DNA from: Lachnospiraceae bacterium
GTDB taxonomy: Bacteria; Bacillota; Clostridia; Lachnospirales; Lachnospiraceae
Assembly (NCBI GenBank): GCA_014803415.1
Contig: JAAVBZ010000030.1
Coordinates: forward strand, 1-44,678
Length of the DNA stretch: 44,678 bases
Direction of reading: 5' to 3'
In this document: positions 16,782 through 24,716 of the stretch, one piece after another
Layout: every line of letters starts with the position of its first letter
Position numbering within the stretch: the first letter of the stretch is position 1
The notes under the pieces: generated by a model
Told to the model about the DNA's origin: nothing
Seen by the model: only the letters and a program-made list of their open reading frames with translations
Database searches by the model: none
Position numbers and translations under genes: made by a program

Positions 16782-16816
16782 ACAACAGAATCCGTGCTTC
16801 GCGAAGATTCTATTGT
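16782..16816. promoter_or_regulatory. Inverted repeat upstream of the SDR gene
   Basis: Arms ACAACAGAATC and GATTCTATTGT match at 10 of 11 positions and flank a loop that itself contains the palindrome TTCGCGAA. It lies 20-55 bases upstream of the SDR start codon, between the tRNA terminator and the gene. It could be an operator for a sugar-responsive repressor or an RNA hairpin in the leader; the sequence does not decide which. Confidence 0.45.
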
Positions 16817-16823
16817 CATGAAT

Positions 16824-16853
16824 GAAAAAAGAAGCCCCGTTTATAGAGCTTCT
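16824..16853 (-). terminator. Intrinsic terminator after tRNA-Leu
   Basis: On the minus strand AGAAGC and GCTTCT pair (16830-16853) and are followed by six T. The hairpin begins within 6 bases of the tRNA 3' end, as expected for a single-tRNA transcript. Confidence 0.8.
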
Positions 16854-16858
16854 TTCCG

Positions 16859-16942
16859 TGCAGGAAAAGAGACTTGAACTCTCATGGTATTGCTACCACA
16901 CGGACCTGAACCGTGCGCGTCTGCCAATTCCGCCATTCCTGC
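16859..16942 (-). tRNA. tRNA-Leu (anticodon CAG)
   Basis: The minus strand gives an 84-nt class II tRNA. The acceptor stem is GCAGGAA with TTCCTGC plus discriminator A. The D-arm contains GGCAGAC, the anticodon loop TTCAGGT reads CAG in a 5-bp CACGG stem, a long variable arm follows, and the T-arm carries GTTCAAGTC. No CCA is encoded. It is preceded by a consensus promoter and followed by a terminator, so it is an independent transcription unit. Confidence 0.95.
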
Positions 16943-16953
16943 AAACAACTGAT

Positions 16954-16982
16954 ATTATATCTGCTTTTTTTCCTCCTGTCAA
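16954..16982 (-). promoter_or_regulatory. tRNA-Leu promoter
   Basis: TTGACA (16977-16982) and TATAAT (16954-16959) on the minus strand are separated by 17 bases. This is a full consensus promoter 12 bases upstream of the mature tRNA 5' end. Confidence 0.92.
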
Positions 16983-17013
16983 CAGATTTGCAAAAAATAA
17001 TCCGTTTTTTTGC

Positions 17014-18105
17014 CTATTTCTTTTTAACAAACTTTCCTACAGCTATATCCAAAAGAGAACGGAAGGTTTTTTGTATTCCTTTCCTGGTGGTCTTGTCTAC
17101 ACCTTTAGCGGCTTCGATCACACTCTGCGTGGACTTCTTCAAATCTGCACTGAACTCAAATACATTGGAAGCCTCCGATGCACTGATCACCTCATATAAA
17201 GTATCTATAAACGCATGGGCTTCTTCCTCTGACAAAGACAGTATCCACTCATTCATAGAGGCATCCCGCAGCATTTTTCCATTGCTTACATTTCTGGCTC
17301 GCACAAACTTTTGCCCCTCAATTTTCCAGCTGTAAGCATTATGCTGTAAAAGACCTACTCCTTTGCTTTCCACAACTTCATAATCGGAATGATCTTCCAG
17401 GATCATGCCGACAACGGAAGACCTGGGAATAAATTTAGAGACCCGGTCTGCTATGGCGTCATAGTTTCCCATTTGCCTGATCTCAGGACGGAATCCCGGG
17501 CCGTCATTATTGTATACATGAAGCAGCTTTCTCCTGGTGCGTGAAGAACAGTTCATAGCGGCGTATACCGCCAGATTTCCGCCTTTGGAATGGCCGCCGG
17601 CATAAAAATTCCCGGCAATATATCCTGCTACCCTGTCCATATATTCCACACTTAAATACTGACTGTGGATAGGCTTGGAGAAAGCAAGGTTCAAATCTTC
17701 TTTCCAGCCTATGATCGTAGCATCCGTACCCCGGTATGCAATATAAACATTTTTATCCTCCAGAATATATGTTATGGCAGAAAACTGGGTCTCATCCTCT
17801 ATATTAATAATATTAACATAGAAGTTCATTTTCAGAGAACCAAACCGTTTTGACTCAGCTGCTGCCGCAAACAGTTCCTTATTGTTTTCTCTGTACCAGT
17901 AGTCATCTAAAATTCTGTCTCTGTCGGGATGATCATAAATACTCCGGATACTGACCGGCACATTCCTTTTTTCCAATCCGGGTACAAAAGGGCCGTAATT
18001 CAGATAAGTTAACTGGCACAGTACCAGACTGTCAGCCTCATTAAGAGGTTCCTGTGTAAAAGTGTACTTTCCATACTCATGAATATAATCAACAATGTTC
18101 CCCAT
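17014..18105 (-). CDS. DUF2974/Mbeg1-like lipase-type protein
   Basis: Start placed at 18105 (MGNIVDYIHEYGKY) because AAGGAAGGGG lies just upstream; 363 residues. An alpha/beta-hydrolase core is visible: AYRGTDATIIGWKEDL, nucleophile elbow GGHSKGGNLA (Ser at about 173), NNDGPGF, a likely Asp in LEDHSDYEV and a likely His in LLQHNAYSW. A C-terminal helical tail follows, ending in basic KKK. GHSKGG is identical to that of the lipase in the T7SS operon, so the two belong to one family, but this copy has a shorter tail and no WXG100 neighbours. No signal peptide is present. It directly follows a DUF3810 membrane-protein gene, overlapping or abutting it, so they form an operon. The substrate is unknown. 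Confidence 0.85.
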   Translation of the reverse strand: MGNIVDYIHEYGKYTFTQEPLNEADSLVLCQLTYLNYGPFVPGLEKRNVPVSIRSIYDHPDRDRILDDYWYRENNKELFAAAAESKRFGSLKMNFYVNIINIEDETQFSAITYILEDKNVYIAYRGTDATIIGWKEDLNLAFSKPIHSQYLSVEYMDRVAGYIAGNFYAGGHSKGGNLAVYAAMNCSSRTRRKLLHVYNNDGPGFRPEIRQMGNYDAIADRVSKFIPRSSVVGMILEDHSDYEVVESKGVGLLQHNAYSWKIEGQKFVRARNVSNGKMLRDASMNEWILSLSEEEAHAFIDTLYEVISASEASNVFEFSADLKKSTQSVIEAAKGVDKTTRKGIQKTFRSLLDIAVGKFVKKK

Positions 18106-18143
18106 ATCATTCCCCTTCCTTTTACTGCTTATATTCTGATGCA

Positions 18144-19295
18144 TTAATATAGAATGCCGTCATAGTATTTTAACAACAGCTCTACCACCCTGCTGTAACT
18201 GATCTTCCCATCCTCCACGCCGTTGAGGACCAGCGTAGTCTCCGTAAAAGTATCTGAAGCAGACTTTACTATTTCCGTATCAATGATCGCATTTTCTTCT
18301 ACCATTTCCCAAGTTTCTTTGGACAGAAACCGGTTATCTTTTGCAACCTGCTCACTAATGGCAGGATGGACAAGATATTCTTTGCCGCTGTTTCCGATGG
18401 CTTTCAGAAAATCTCTGTCAAGATAATTAATAACGCTTAAATATGCACTGTACCTGAAAAAATCATCCTTTGAATCCACACAGGCGAGATAACCGATAAA
18501 GTTGGCCTCATCTTCACGGATAAATCCCTTCAGATGTGACAGTTCGTGGCACAAAGTGGAAGGCATATTGATCTCACACATAATATCATTGTAATTGGCC
18601 TCCATGGAAAAAGGAAAATAATATCCCATAATGTACTGCTGACTAAAAAACTCCGAGGTTTTCAGCGGTTTGGGATCCGGGTAATATCCACTTAGATCAG
18701 CGTAGCTGCTGCTAAGCCTTCTCATCTGGTCTTTGGCCTCCTGCTTCATATCTCCCTCATAAAGAAGATTCCCGGTTTCATCTCTTTTCATAACCATGGC
18801 CAGCTCATTTGCCTGTTCCACAACATAATCCCGAAGAGCCGCTATTTCCATGCTTCCATACTGCTCCTTGGAATTCGCTCCTATAGCATAGCGCTCTCCA
18901 ATGGGAGATACATGATAAAGCAAAAAACAGTTCAGGGTCATGATAACACACACAATACCGAAAATCCAGAAAAGCACGGTTCCGGCGCCTTTAAACAATC
19001 TGCTTTCTCTCTTAGGCAAAAGCCGGCAGAACAAGAGCCTCACAAATGCCCACAAAATAAATAAGGCTAAAAGGAACATTGCCAGATACAGCATAATTTC
19101 TCCTGCGGAAAAAGGGAAGATACCTGTCAGCCGGCCGTAAGTCGCTACCCAGACCGGGAAAATGTATTTCACATAGCCATTACAAAAAGCACTGCTCATC
19201 CATCCTGTCAGATTGAGCAGCAGAGAAATACCGATCAGAAAGACCGGCACTGCCACTTTCCATTTCTTCCTAATGTATGCTTTAAATTTTATCAT
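18144..19295 (-). CDS. DUF3810 family membrane protein with zinc-peptidase-like motif
   Basis: The 383-residue protein has three N-terminal hydrophobic helices (about residues 14-32, 60-90 and 103-125), then a large domain. That domain contains STLCHELSHLKG near residues 245-255 and REDEANFIGYLAC shortly after, the HExxH-plus-downstream-Glu pattern of a gluzincin-like metallopeptidase. Here the motif is HELSH, which satisfies HExxH. It fits DUF3810. The large domain probably faces outside the membrane. It precedes the lipase-like gene with no gap. Start: GGTGGGG 4-5 bases before ATG. Confidence 0.85.
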   Translation of the reverse strand: MIKFKAYIRKKWKVAVPVFLIGISLLLNLTGWMSSAFCNGYVKYIFPVWVATYGRLTGIFPFSAGEIMLYLAMFLLALFILWAFVRLLFCRLLPKRESRLFKGAGTVLFWIFGIVCVIMTLNCFLLYHVSPIGERYAIGANSKEQYGSMEIAALRDYVVEQANELAMVMKRDETGNLLYEGDMKQEAKDQMRRLSSSYADLSGYYPDPKPLKTSEFFSQQYIMGYYFPFSMEANYNDIMCEINMPSTLCHELSHLKGFIREDEANFIGYLACVDSKDDFFRYSAYLSVINYLDRDFLKAIGNSGKEYLVHPAISEQVAKDNRFLSKETWEMVEENAIIDTEIVKSASDTFTETTLVLNGVEDGKISYSRVVELLLKYYDGILY

Positions 19296-19357
19296 ATCCC
19301 CACCAACTTCCTACTATATTGTAATAAGACAAAGCTGCTTAAGGAAGCCCTATTATC

Positions 19358-20680
19358 ATGTCCTCTATTCTTTCTGTCATCAAAAACATTAACGAATTTC
19401 TCTGGAGCGGTCCCCTGCTCTTTCTGCTGATGGGGACACATCTTTATTTTACCATAAAACTGCACTTTCCGCAGAAAAATATTTTGAAGGCCATCCGCCT
19501 TTCCGTTACTCCCGACAGACAGGGAGATGGAGAAAATCTCTCCGTTTTTGCCACACTGGCAACTACACTTGCTGCCACTCTTGGAACAGGCAATATTGTA
19601 GGAGTTTCCACCGCTGTGGCTCTGGGAGGCGCCGGTGCCATTTTCTGGTGCTGGATCACCGGTATATTAGGTATGGCCACTGCTTATGCCGAATGCTTTT
19701 TAAGCGTCCGCTTCAGGACTACCAAAGCAGACGGCCTAAACCGGGGCGGTCCCATGTATGTCTGGGAAAACGGACTTCACAATAAATTAGTCGGTAAAAT
19801 ATATGCTCTGCTTATATTAATTGCCGCATTCGGCGTAGGATGCACCACACAGTCCAATTCCATCGCACAAACTACCTCCATGAGTTTTGGTATCTCACCC
19901 CAGATTGCCGGTTTTGCAGCAGCTCTCGTCACCGGATTTGTAATTGTAGGAGGGATCAAGTCCATAGGAAATGTCTGTATGAAGATTGTTCCTTTTCTGG
20001 CCGTTCTGTTTACCGGCAGCTGTATTTTGCTGCTTTTCCTTAACAGAACTGCTCTGGTTCCTGCCATTACTCTTATCATAAAAAGTGCGCTTGCGCCGAG
20101 AGCCATCGCAGGCGGCGCCATCGGTTCCTCTATAATGGTAACAGTCCGATACGGAATTGCCAGAGGACTTTTTACCAACGAAGCCGGTATCGGTACTGCC
20201 TCCATTACTGCGGCTGCTTCGACTACCCCTGATCCCGGAAAGCAGGCATATGTTTCTATGACTGCCGTTTTCTGGGACACTGTAGTCATGTGTCTGTTAA
20301 GCGGGCTGGTGATCGTGACCAATATGATCTGTCATCCCGGTTCCACCGAGGGCATCAGCGAGGCCGGACTTACGGAAGCGGCTTTTAGCTATCTGCCAGG
20401 TCTCGGCAGTATCTTTCTCTCTCTGTGCCTTGTGGCGTTTGCCATTGCTACGCTGATCGGCTGGTCCTATCTGGGAGAATGTGCCATGGAATATCTGGCA
20501 GGCAGTAAAGGTATCTTTGTCTACAAAGTAGCTTACATTGTCATGATCTATGTAGGCGCTGTACTGCCCCTTACTTTTGTGTGGGAGTGCACAGATCTGA
20601 TCAACGCCTGTATGGTCATTCCCAATGTAGCGGCATTGTTTCTTCTTCGAAAACATATCCATACAAAAAAGTGCGTATAA
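19358..20680 (+). CDS. Sodium:alanine/glycine symporter, AGCS family
   Basis: The 440-residue protein has about ten to eleven transmembrane helices and the AGCS signature region LAATLGTGNIVGVSTAVALGG near residues 70-90, plus RYGIARGLFTNEAGIGTA near 263-280. This family couples import of alanine or glycine to sodium. Start: AAGGAAG 11 bases before the ATG. It is monocistronic on the plus strand, flanked by a divergent DUF3810 gene and a convergent Rrf2 gene, and its stop codon lies inside the shared terminator hairpin. Confidence 0.93.
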   Translation: MSSILSVIKNINEFLWSGPLLFLLMGTHLYFTIKLHFPQKNILKAIRLSVTPDRQGDGENLSVFATLATTLAATLGTGNIVGVSTAVALGGAGAIFWCWITGILGMATAYAECFLSVRFRTTKADGLNRGGPMYVWENGLHNKLVGKIYALLILIAAFGVGCTTQSNSIAQTTSMSFGISPQIAGFAAALVTGFVIVGGIKSIGNVCMKIVPFLAVLFTGSCILLLFLNRTALVPAITLIIKSALAPRAIAGGAIGSSIMVTVRYGIARGLFTNEAGIGTASITAAASTTPDPGKQAYVSMTAVFWDTVVMCLLSGLVIVTNMICHPGSTEGISEAGLTEAAFSYLPGLGSIFLSLCLVAFAIATLIGWSYLGECAMEYLAGSKGIFVYKVAYIVMIYVGAVLPLTFVWECTDLINACMVIPNVAALFLLRKHIHTKKCV

Positions 20681-20700
20681 CAGACCATACGCACTTTTCT
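20665..20700. terminator. Bidirectional intrinsic terminator between symporter and Rrf2 genes
   Basis: A perfect 12-bp stem AAAAGTGCGTAT with ATACGCACTTTT (20667-20698) gives A-runs before and T-runs after the stem on both strands. It serves the plus-strand symporter gene, whose stop codon it contains, and the minus-strand Rrf2 gene. Confidence 0.9.
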
Positions 20701-20712
20701 ATCCCTGTATTC

Positions 20713-21147
20713 TCAGATCACATAGTTACCTATCTTTTCTTCCTGCCATTCTACCAGTCTGGCAAGTGTTACCGTATCCACTACGCCTTTGATGGCATCA
20801 TCCAGCTGCTGCCAGAGCTTTAATGTGGCACAGATTTCCTGCCTGTCACACTGGTTCACCTCATCCTCCAGACAGGCAACAGGAGCAAGTGAGCCTTCCG
20901 TCAGCCGCAGGATCATTCCCACCGTATAATAGGAAGGATCCTTGGCAAGCTTATAGCCGCCCTGGGGGCCTCTGATACTTTTTACAAAACCGGCCTTATT
21001 CAAGCCGGAAATGATCTGTTCCAAATATTTGTCAGATATATTCTGTCTGAGCGCAATATCCTTGATCCGAATGGGAGCAGAAGCATCATTGATCGCCAGA
21101 TCCAGCATAAGCCTTAATGCATACCGCCCTTTTGTTGAAATTTTCAT
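20713..21147 (-). CDS. Rrf2 family transcriptional regulator with iron-sulfur cysteines
   Basis: The 144-residue protein begins MKISTKGRYALRLMLDLA and has the winged-helix region DISDKYLEQIISGLNKAG-like (about 30-53) and RGPQGGYKLAK (59-69), the hallmarks of Rrf2/IscR/CymR regulators. Cys92, Cys100 and Cys106 reproduce the three-cysteine spacing of IscR-type cluster ligands, so it may sense an Fe-S cluster, redox state or nitrosative stress. There are no isc/suf or cysteine genes beside it; its divergent neighbour is a MATE exporter whose promoter overlaps the shared region, making that gene a likely target. Confidence 0.92.
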   Translation of the reverse strand: MKISTKGRYALRLMLDLAINDASAPIRIKDIALRQNISDKYLEQIISGLNKAGFVKSIRGPQGGYKLAKDPSYYTVGMILRLTEGSLAPVACLEDEVNQCDRQEICATLKLWQQLDDAIKGVVDTVTLARLVEWQEEKIGNYVI

Positions 21148-21216
21148 ATCAATAAACCATACCTTTCTTTCAGTCTTCAGATCAGAACCGTAATATTAAA
21201 TACTTTTTATTTCACT

Positions 21217-21284
21217 ATTATACTACTGTTTTACTAGGAATTACAAGACATGATATTGACTTTTTTGTTCAGTCAGGCTAAATA
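21217..21284. promoter_or_regulatory. Divergent promoters of the Rrf2 and MATE genes
   Basis: Plus strand: TTGACT (21256-21261), 17 bases, TAAATA (21279-21284), which places transcription start only about 12 bases before the MATE ATG. Minus strand: TTGTAA (21241-21246), 18 bases, TATAAT (21217-21222), for the Rrf2 gene. The two -35 regions are 9 bases apart, so one regulator could control both directions. Confidence 0.65.
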
Positions 21285-21301
21285 TATAAGTGGAGGTTAT
21301 T

Positions 21302-22588
21302 ATGAAGAAAAAATATCTGAGCTTTATTCTCCCTTCAACTTTATCCTTTTTATTGACAGGTATCTATTCCATTGTTGACGGCATTTTTGTAGGCAGGGCC
21401 ATGGGCGATGTAGGTCTGGCTGCCATCAATATTGCCTGGCCCCTGGTAGCCCTTATTATAGCTCTTGGAACCGGCATCGGCATGGGCGCTTCTGTCATGG
21501 TCTCTTTAAACAGGGGCATTGGAGATGAGCGGACAGCCGATAAAATGGAAGGCAACGCCTTTTTCCTTCTGCTTACAGGTTCCGTTATCCTTACCGCCAT
21601 CCTGTTTTTTGCCGGAAGTTCCTTGCTTAAGCTTCTCGGTGCTGAGGGCGAAGTCAGCGAATACGCTCTTACTTACCTTCGGGCGATTTTATGCGGCGGT
21701 ATCGTTCAGACCCTTGCAAGCGGAACCGTCCCCCTTATGCGAAACCGGGGCGCTTCATTTTATTCCATGTGTTCCATGGCCTGTGGATGCATTTTGAATA
21801 TCATACTTGACTACTATTTGATCCTGGTTCTTCAAATGGGACTTACAGGCGCAGCTATGGCTACCGTTATCGGTCAATGCGTAACCCTCATTTTCAGTAT
21901 TGTTTTTTATATCAGGAAAAAGAACCGGATCTCCTTGAAAAATATGAAGCCTGACCCCAGGGCGGTATCTTCAATTTTAAAAGTTGCCGCTTCTCCTTTT
22001 GGTCTGACTTATCTGCCTTCTGTTACAATTATATTTATGAATCTGCAGTGTCTGAAATACGGAGGCGAAGAAGCTGTAAGCGCCTATGCCGTACTTGCCT
22101 ATCTGGTTTCTTTTATGGAACTTTTAGTCCAAGGCATTAGTGACGGTGCACAGCCGCTTCTAAGCTTAAACAAAGGAAAGGGAGATGAAAAATCCTTAAA
22201 AGCATATACCCGGATGACCTTTTTCCTCGGCATTTTTCTGGGCATTTTAAGCGGCACTCTGGTATACCTTCTACGCTATCAGATTCCGGTCTTTTACGGT
22301 ACTTCTCATCGAGCTGCCGATATCATTGCACATTCGGCTCCCGCTTTTTCGCTGGTCATGGCCCTGTATGGACTTACCAAACCTTCCGTTTCTTACTTTT
22401 ACGCCACCAAATCACTGGTAAAGTCCAGCTTTCTTGTATATGGGGAAGTGGTTTTAACTGTCATAGCGATTTTTACACTGCCTATGTTCCTGGGCCTTAA
22501 CGGCGTCTGGTACACCATGCCTTTTGTACAGATCATTCTCTCCTTGTTCTGTATTATTTTCATCTGCTCAAAAGGCAAACGGTCTTAG
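21302..22588 (+). CDS. MATE family multidrug efflux transporter
   Basis: The start is ATG at 21302 (MKKKYLSFILPS), with TGGAGG 6 bases upstream; 428 residues. Twelve hydrophobic segments are evident in two repeats, with the MATE-typical GIYSIVDGIFVGRAMG near the N-terminus and a matching RNRGASFYSM segment. The family exports cationic drugs or metabolites using sodium or proton gradients. It is transcribed divergently from an Rrf2 regulator and is monocistronic. The substrate is unknown. Confidence 0.92.
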   Translation: MKKKYLSFILPSTLSFLLTGIYSIVDGIFVGRAMGDVGLAAINIAWPLVALIIALGTGIGMGASVMVSLNRGIGDERTADKMEGNAFFLLLTGSVILTAILFFAGSSLLKLLGAEGEVSEYALTYLRAILCGGIVQTLASGTVPLMRNRGASFYSMCSMACGCILNIILDYYLILVLQMGLTGAAMATVIGQCVTLIFSIVFYIRKKNRISLKNMKPDPRAVSSILKVAASPFGLTYLPSVTIIFMNLQCLKYGGEEAVSAYAVLAYLVSFMELLVQGISDGAQPLLSLNKGKGDEKSLKAYTRMTFFLGIFLGILSGTLVYLLRYQIPVFYGTSHRAADIIAHSAPAFSLVMALYGLTKPSVSYFYATKSLVKSSFLVYGEVVLTVIAIFTLPMFLGLNGVWYTMPFVQIILSLFCIIFICSKGKRS

Positions 22589-22630
22589 CTGCTGACTGCG
22601 ATTTCAAAGGCAGGGATCTTAAATGAGCTA

Positions 22631-24700
22631 TTATTCATCCGCCTGGAGACGATAAGACTGCTCGATAATTTCCATAATTTGATCGACATCTGAGGTGTGT
22701 TCCATATACAGCTCAACATCACCATTACCCCACCTGCCAAGACCAGTTATATCTCGGCAGATTCCTTTTGGATCTGTTACCTCAGAGAACTTCATATTCA
22801 ATGAAATACGGAGCCGCTGCTTCAGGAACACGATATCTACAAAATTGGTATCTAATTTATAAGCAACATACAGCTTTTTGAATTCACGCTTCACATTGGG
22901 AGAAATATTCTGGATACGACGATCAAGTACCTCAAACAGCGTCTTTGTGAAAACATTCGTATCATAAGTCTCAAGGCTATAACGCTCTACTGGTTTCTCT
23001 ACTGTCTGATAAGGGGCCAGCTCCTCAGCGGTCATATCCGGGAAGGCCCAGATCTTTTTCGCCTTGTCCGCCAACAAAGAAGCACGCTCTTTTATACTTT
23101 GCTCATTCCATTTCGTGAGCTTCACAACGTAAGCATTAAGCCGGAGTGCACTTTCCCTAAAGCCGCCTTCCATATCCATCTTGACCATAAATGGATGATC
23201 ACTCATTTCAGAATTATACGCAGTGAGCGTCAAATTGCCAATGGTATGCAGATATGTCTTCTGCACCTCACGCCAATTAGATCCAAGCATCTGCTGCCAT
23301 TCAGGGCTCAAACTGGTATTCTGAGGCATGATATGCTCAATCGTGTAGTTCTCAATGATAATCGGAGCCTTGTTGCCATAGTTCTCCAAATGGCTGAGTA
23401 TAAAGTTACGCGAACGCATGGTATAAATATCTCTCGAAACAAAGGCAGCCGTAAATTTCTCATCATTCGGAAATTCCTTATAGTCATCCCTCATAACGAA
23501 AAACGCCTTGATGGAATTGACATAGTCTTCTGTCCTGATTTCATTTTTTAACGTAGCAAAAGTCTTATTCAGAGAATTAGTTGGTATATCGCAAATACTG
23601 CGCCGGAATACATAGCTGATGCAAAGTTGGATGACCTGCTTCAACTCATCCTCTGAGATAATGCCCTCCGTGTAATCGTTATGTATCTTGAGCAGGAAAG
23701 GATAAGATACCTCCATCCGAAGATCATTGATATCCTCATAGAGAGCTTTAAGTGCCGGGTTTCTGCTTCGTTTAAATACCATGTCTGTATAATACTTGGC
23801 GTAAATGAGCAGATCCTGGCATAGCTCGCAGATGGTTCCAAATTCACAGTTCAGGTGGTAAAGCTTAAATTCCTCATATACGCGATCCTGCTTGGGAATA
23901 CGGGTGATTTTCATAGTCAAATAATCTCTAAAGAATCTGTCCATGACAGAATCCTGTGTCCCATAAACAAACAGCAATTCCATAGGACGCCACAGGTGCT
24001 CGTAAACATAGGTTTGCTCCGTAGGCTCTAATCCCATCAAGACGTAGTTCCTTATCAGGTCAGCTTCCGATAGCTCCTTACCTGTGGAATTCAAGCTTTC
24101 AAAAATAGCCTGTGCATCGTCTACAGAACGATCTAGCGTAATATTTACAATCTGCAGCTTACCAATAGACTCGTAAACCTCTGCAGGCTGTAATTCCTTA
24201 TTGGCAATCTTACCAGCAAAGTATTTATAATTATCTAGCAGCTTGGACCTTATATCATCTGAAATAGGCTTCTCTTCCACAAGATCTATAAAGATGTCGC
24301 GGTCGGTATCCGTCAAAAGGAGCTTGTACCGTTCATCTCCGCTCTCATACTCATTCTTCAAAAGCATATTATCGATGCGTCGGGCATTGATCGTGGTATC
24401 CTCCGGATTCTTAATCGCATAATCACGGAGAGCAAGCAGGAGCAAAGACAGTGTCGTCATGCGCTGCTGCCCATCAATGATCATATATTTTTGAACGCCT
24501 GTTGGCATAGCCTGCTCCGCGATATTGACAATGGAGCCGACAAAATGGCCTACTTTGCCCTTTTTCTGCATATTGACAATGTCATTCCAGAGCCGTTTGC
24601 ACTGTTCAATGTCCCAGCTATAATACCGCTGATATACCGGTATCAAGAACTGCTTGTTACCGTTTAAAATTTCGTAAATGTTACCTTTGCGAGCGTCCAT
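22631..24700 (-). CDS. DUF262/DUF1524 protein, GmrSD-like nuclease of the restriction island
   Basis: The 689-residue protein starts with a DUF262 domain: IPVYQRYYSWD at 20-30 and the DGQQR motif at 76-80, predicted to bind or hydrolyse nucleotides. Around 450-500 lies a DUF1524 His-Me-finger nuclease region, IEHIMPQN with HTIGNLTLT downstream. The C-terminal about 110 residues (LFEVLDRRIQ onward, with LGRWGNGDVELY) resemble DUF5655. GmrS-GmrD type enzymes cut modified, for example glucosylated, DNA. It begins 16 bases after the hsdR stop and has its own GGAGG site, so it is in the type I operon. A type IV enzyme coupled to a type I system would cover both unmodified and modified invader DNA; that cooperation is inference. 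Confidence 0.88.
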   Translation of the reverse strand: MDARKGNIYEILNGNKQFLIPVYQRYYSWDIEQCKRLWNDIVNMQKKGKVGHFVGSIVNIAEQAMPTGVQKYMIIDGQQRMTTLSLLLLALRDYAIKNPEDTTINARRIDNMLLKNEYESGDERYKLLLTDTDRDIFIDLVEEKPISDDIRSKLLDNYKYFAGKIANKELQPAEVYESIGKLQIVNITLDRSVDDAQAIFESLNSTGKELSEADLIRNYVLMGLEPTEQTYVYEHLWRPMELLFVYGTQDSVMDRFFRDYLTMKITRIPKQDRVYEEFKLYHLNCEFGTICELCQDLLIYAKYYTDMVFKRSRNPALKALYEDINDLRMEVSYPFLLKIHNDYTEGIISEDELKQVIQLCISYVFRRSICDIPTNSLNKTFATLKNEIRTEDYVNSIKAFFVMRDDYKEFPNDEKFTAAFVSRDIYTMRSRNFILSHLENYGNKAPIIIENYTIEHIMPQNTSLSPEWQQMLGSNWREVQKTYLHTIGNLTLTAYNSEMSDHPFMVKMDMEGGFRESALRLNAYVVKLTKWNEQSIKERASLLADKAKKIWAFPDMTAEELAPYQTVEKPVERYSLETYDTNVFTKTLFEVLDRRIQNISPNVKREFKKLYVAYKLDTNFVDIVFLKQRLRISLNMKFSEVTDPKGICRDITGLGRWGNGDVELYMEHTSDVDQIMEIIEQSYRLQADE

Positions 24701-24716
24701 ATTTTACCTCCAAGAT

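Noticed and set aside
19777-20322. 181-codon minus-strand frame inside the symporter gene
   Set aside because: The symporter has full-length family motifs on the other strand; this frame mirrors its codon pattern.
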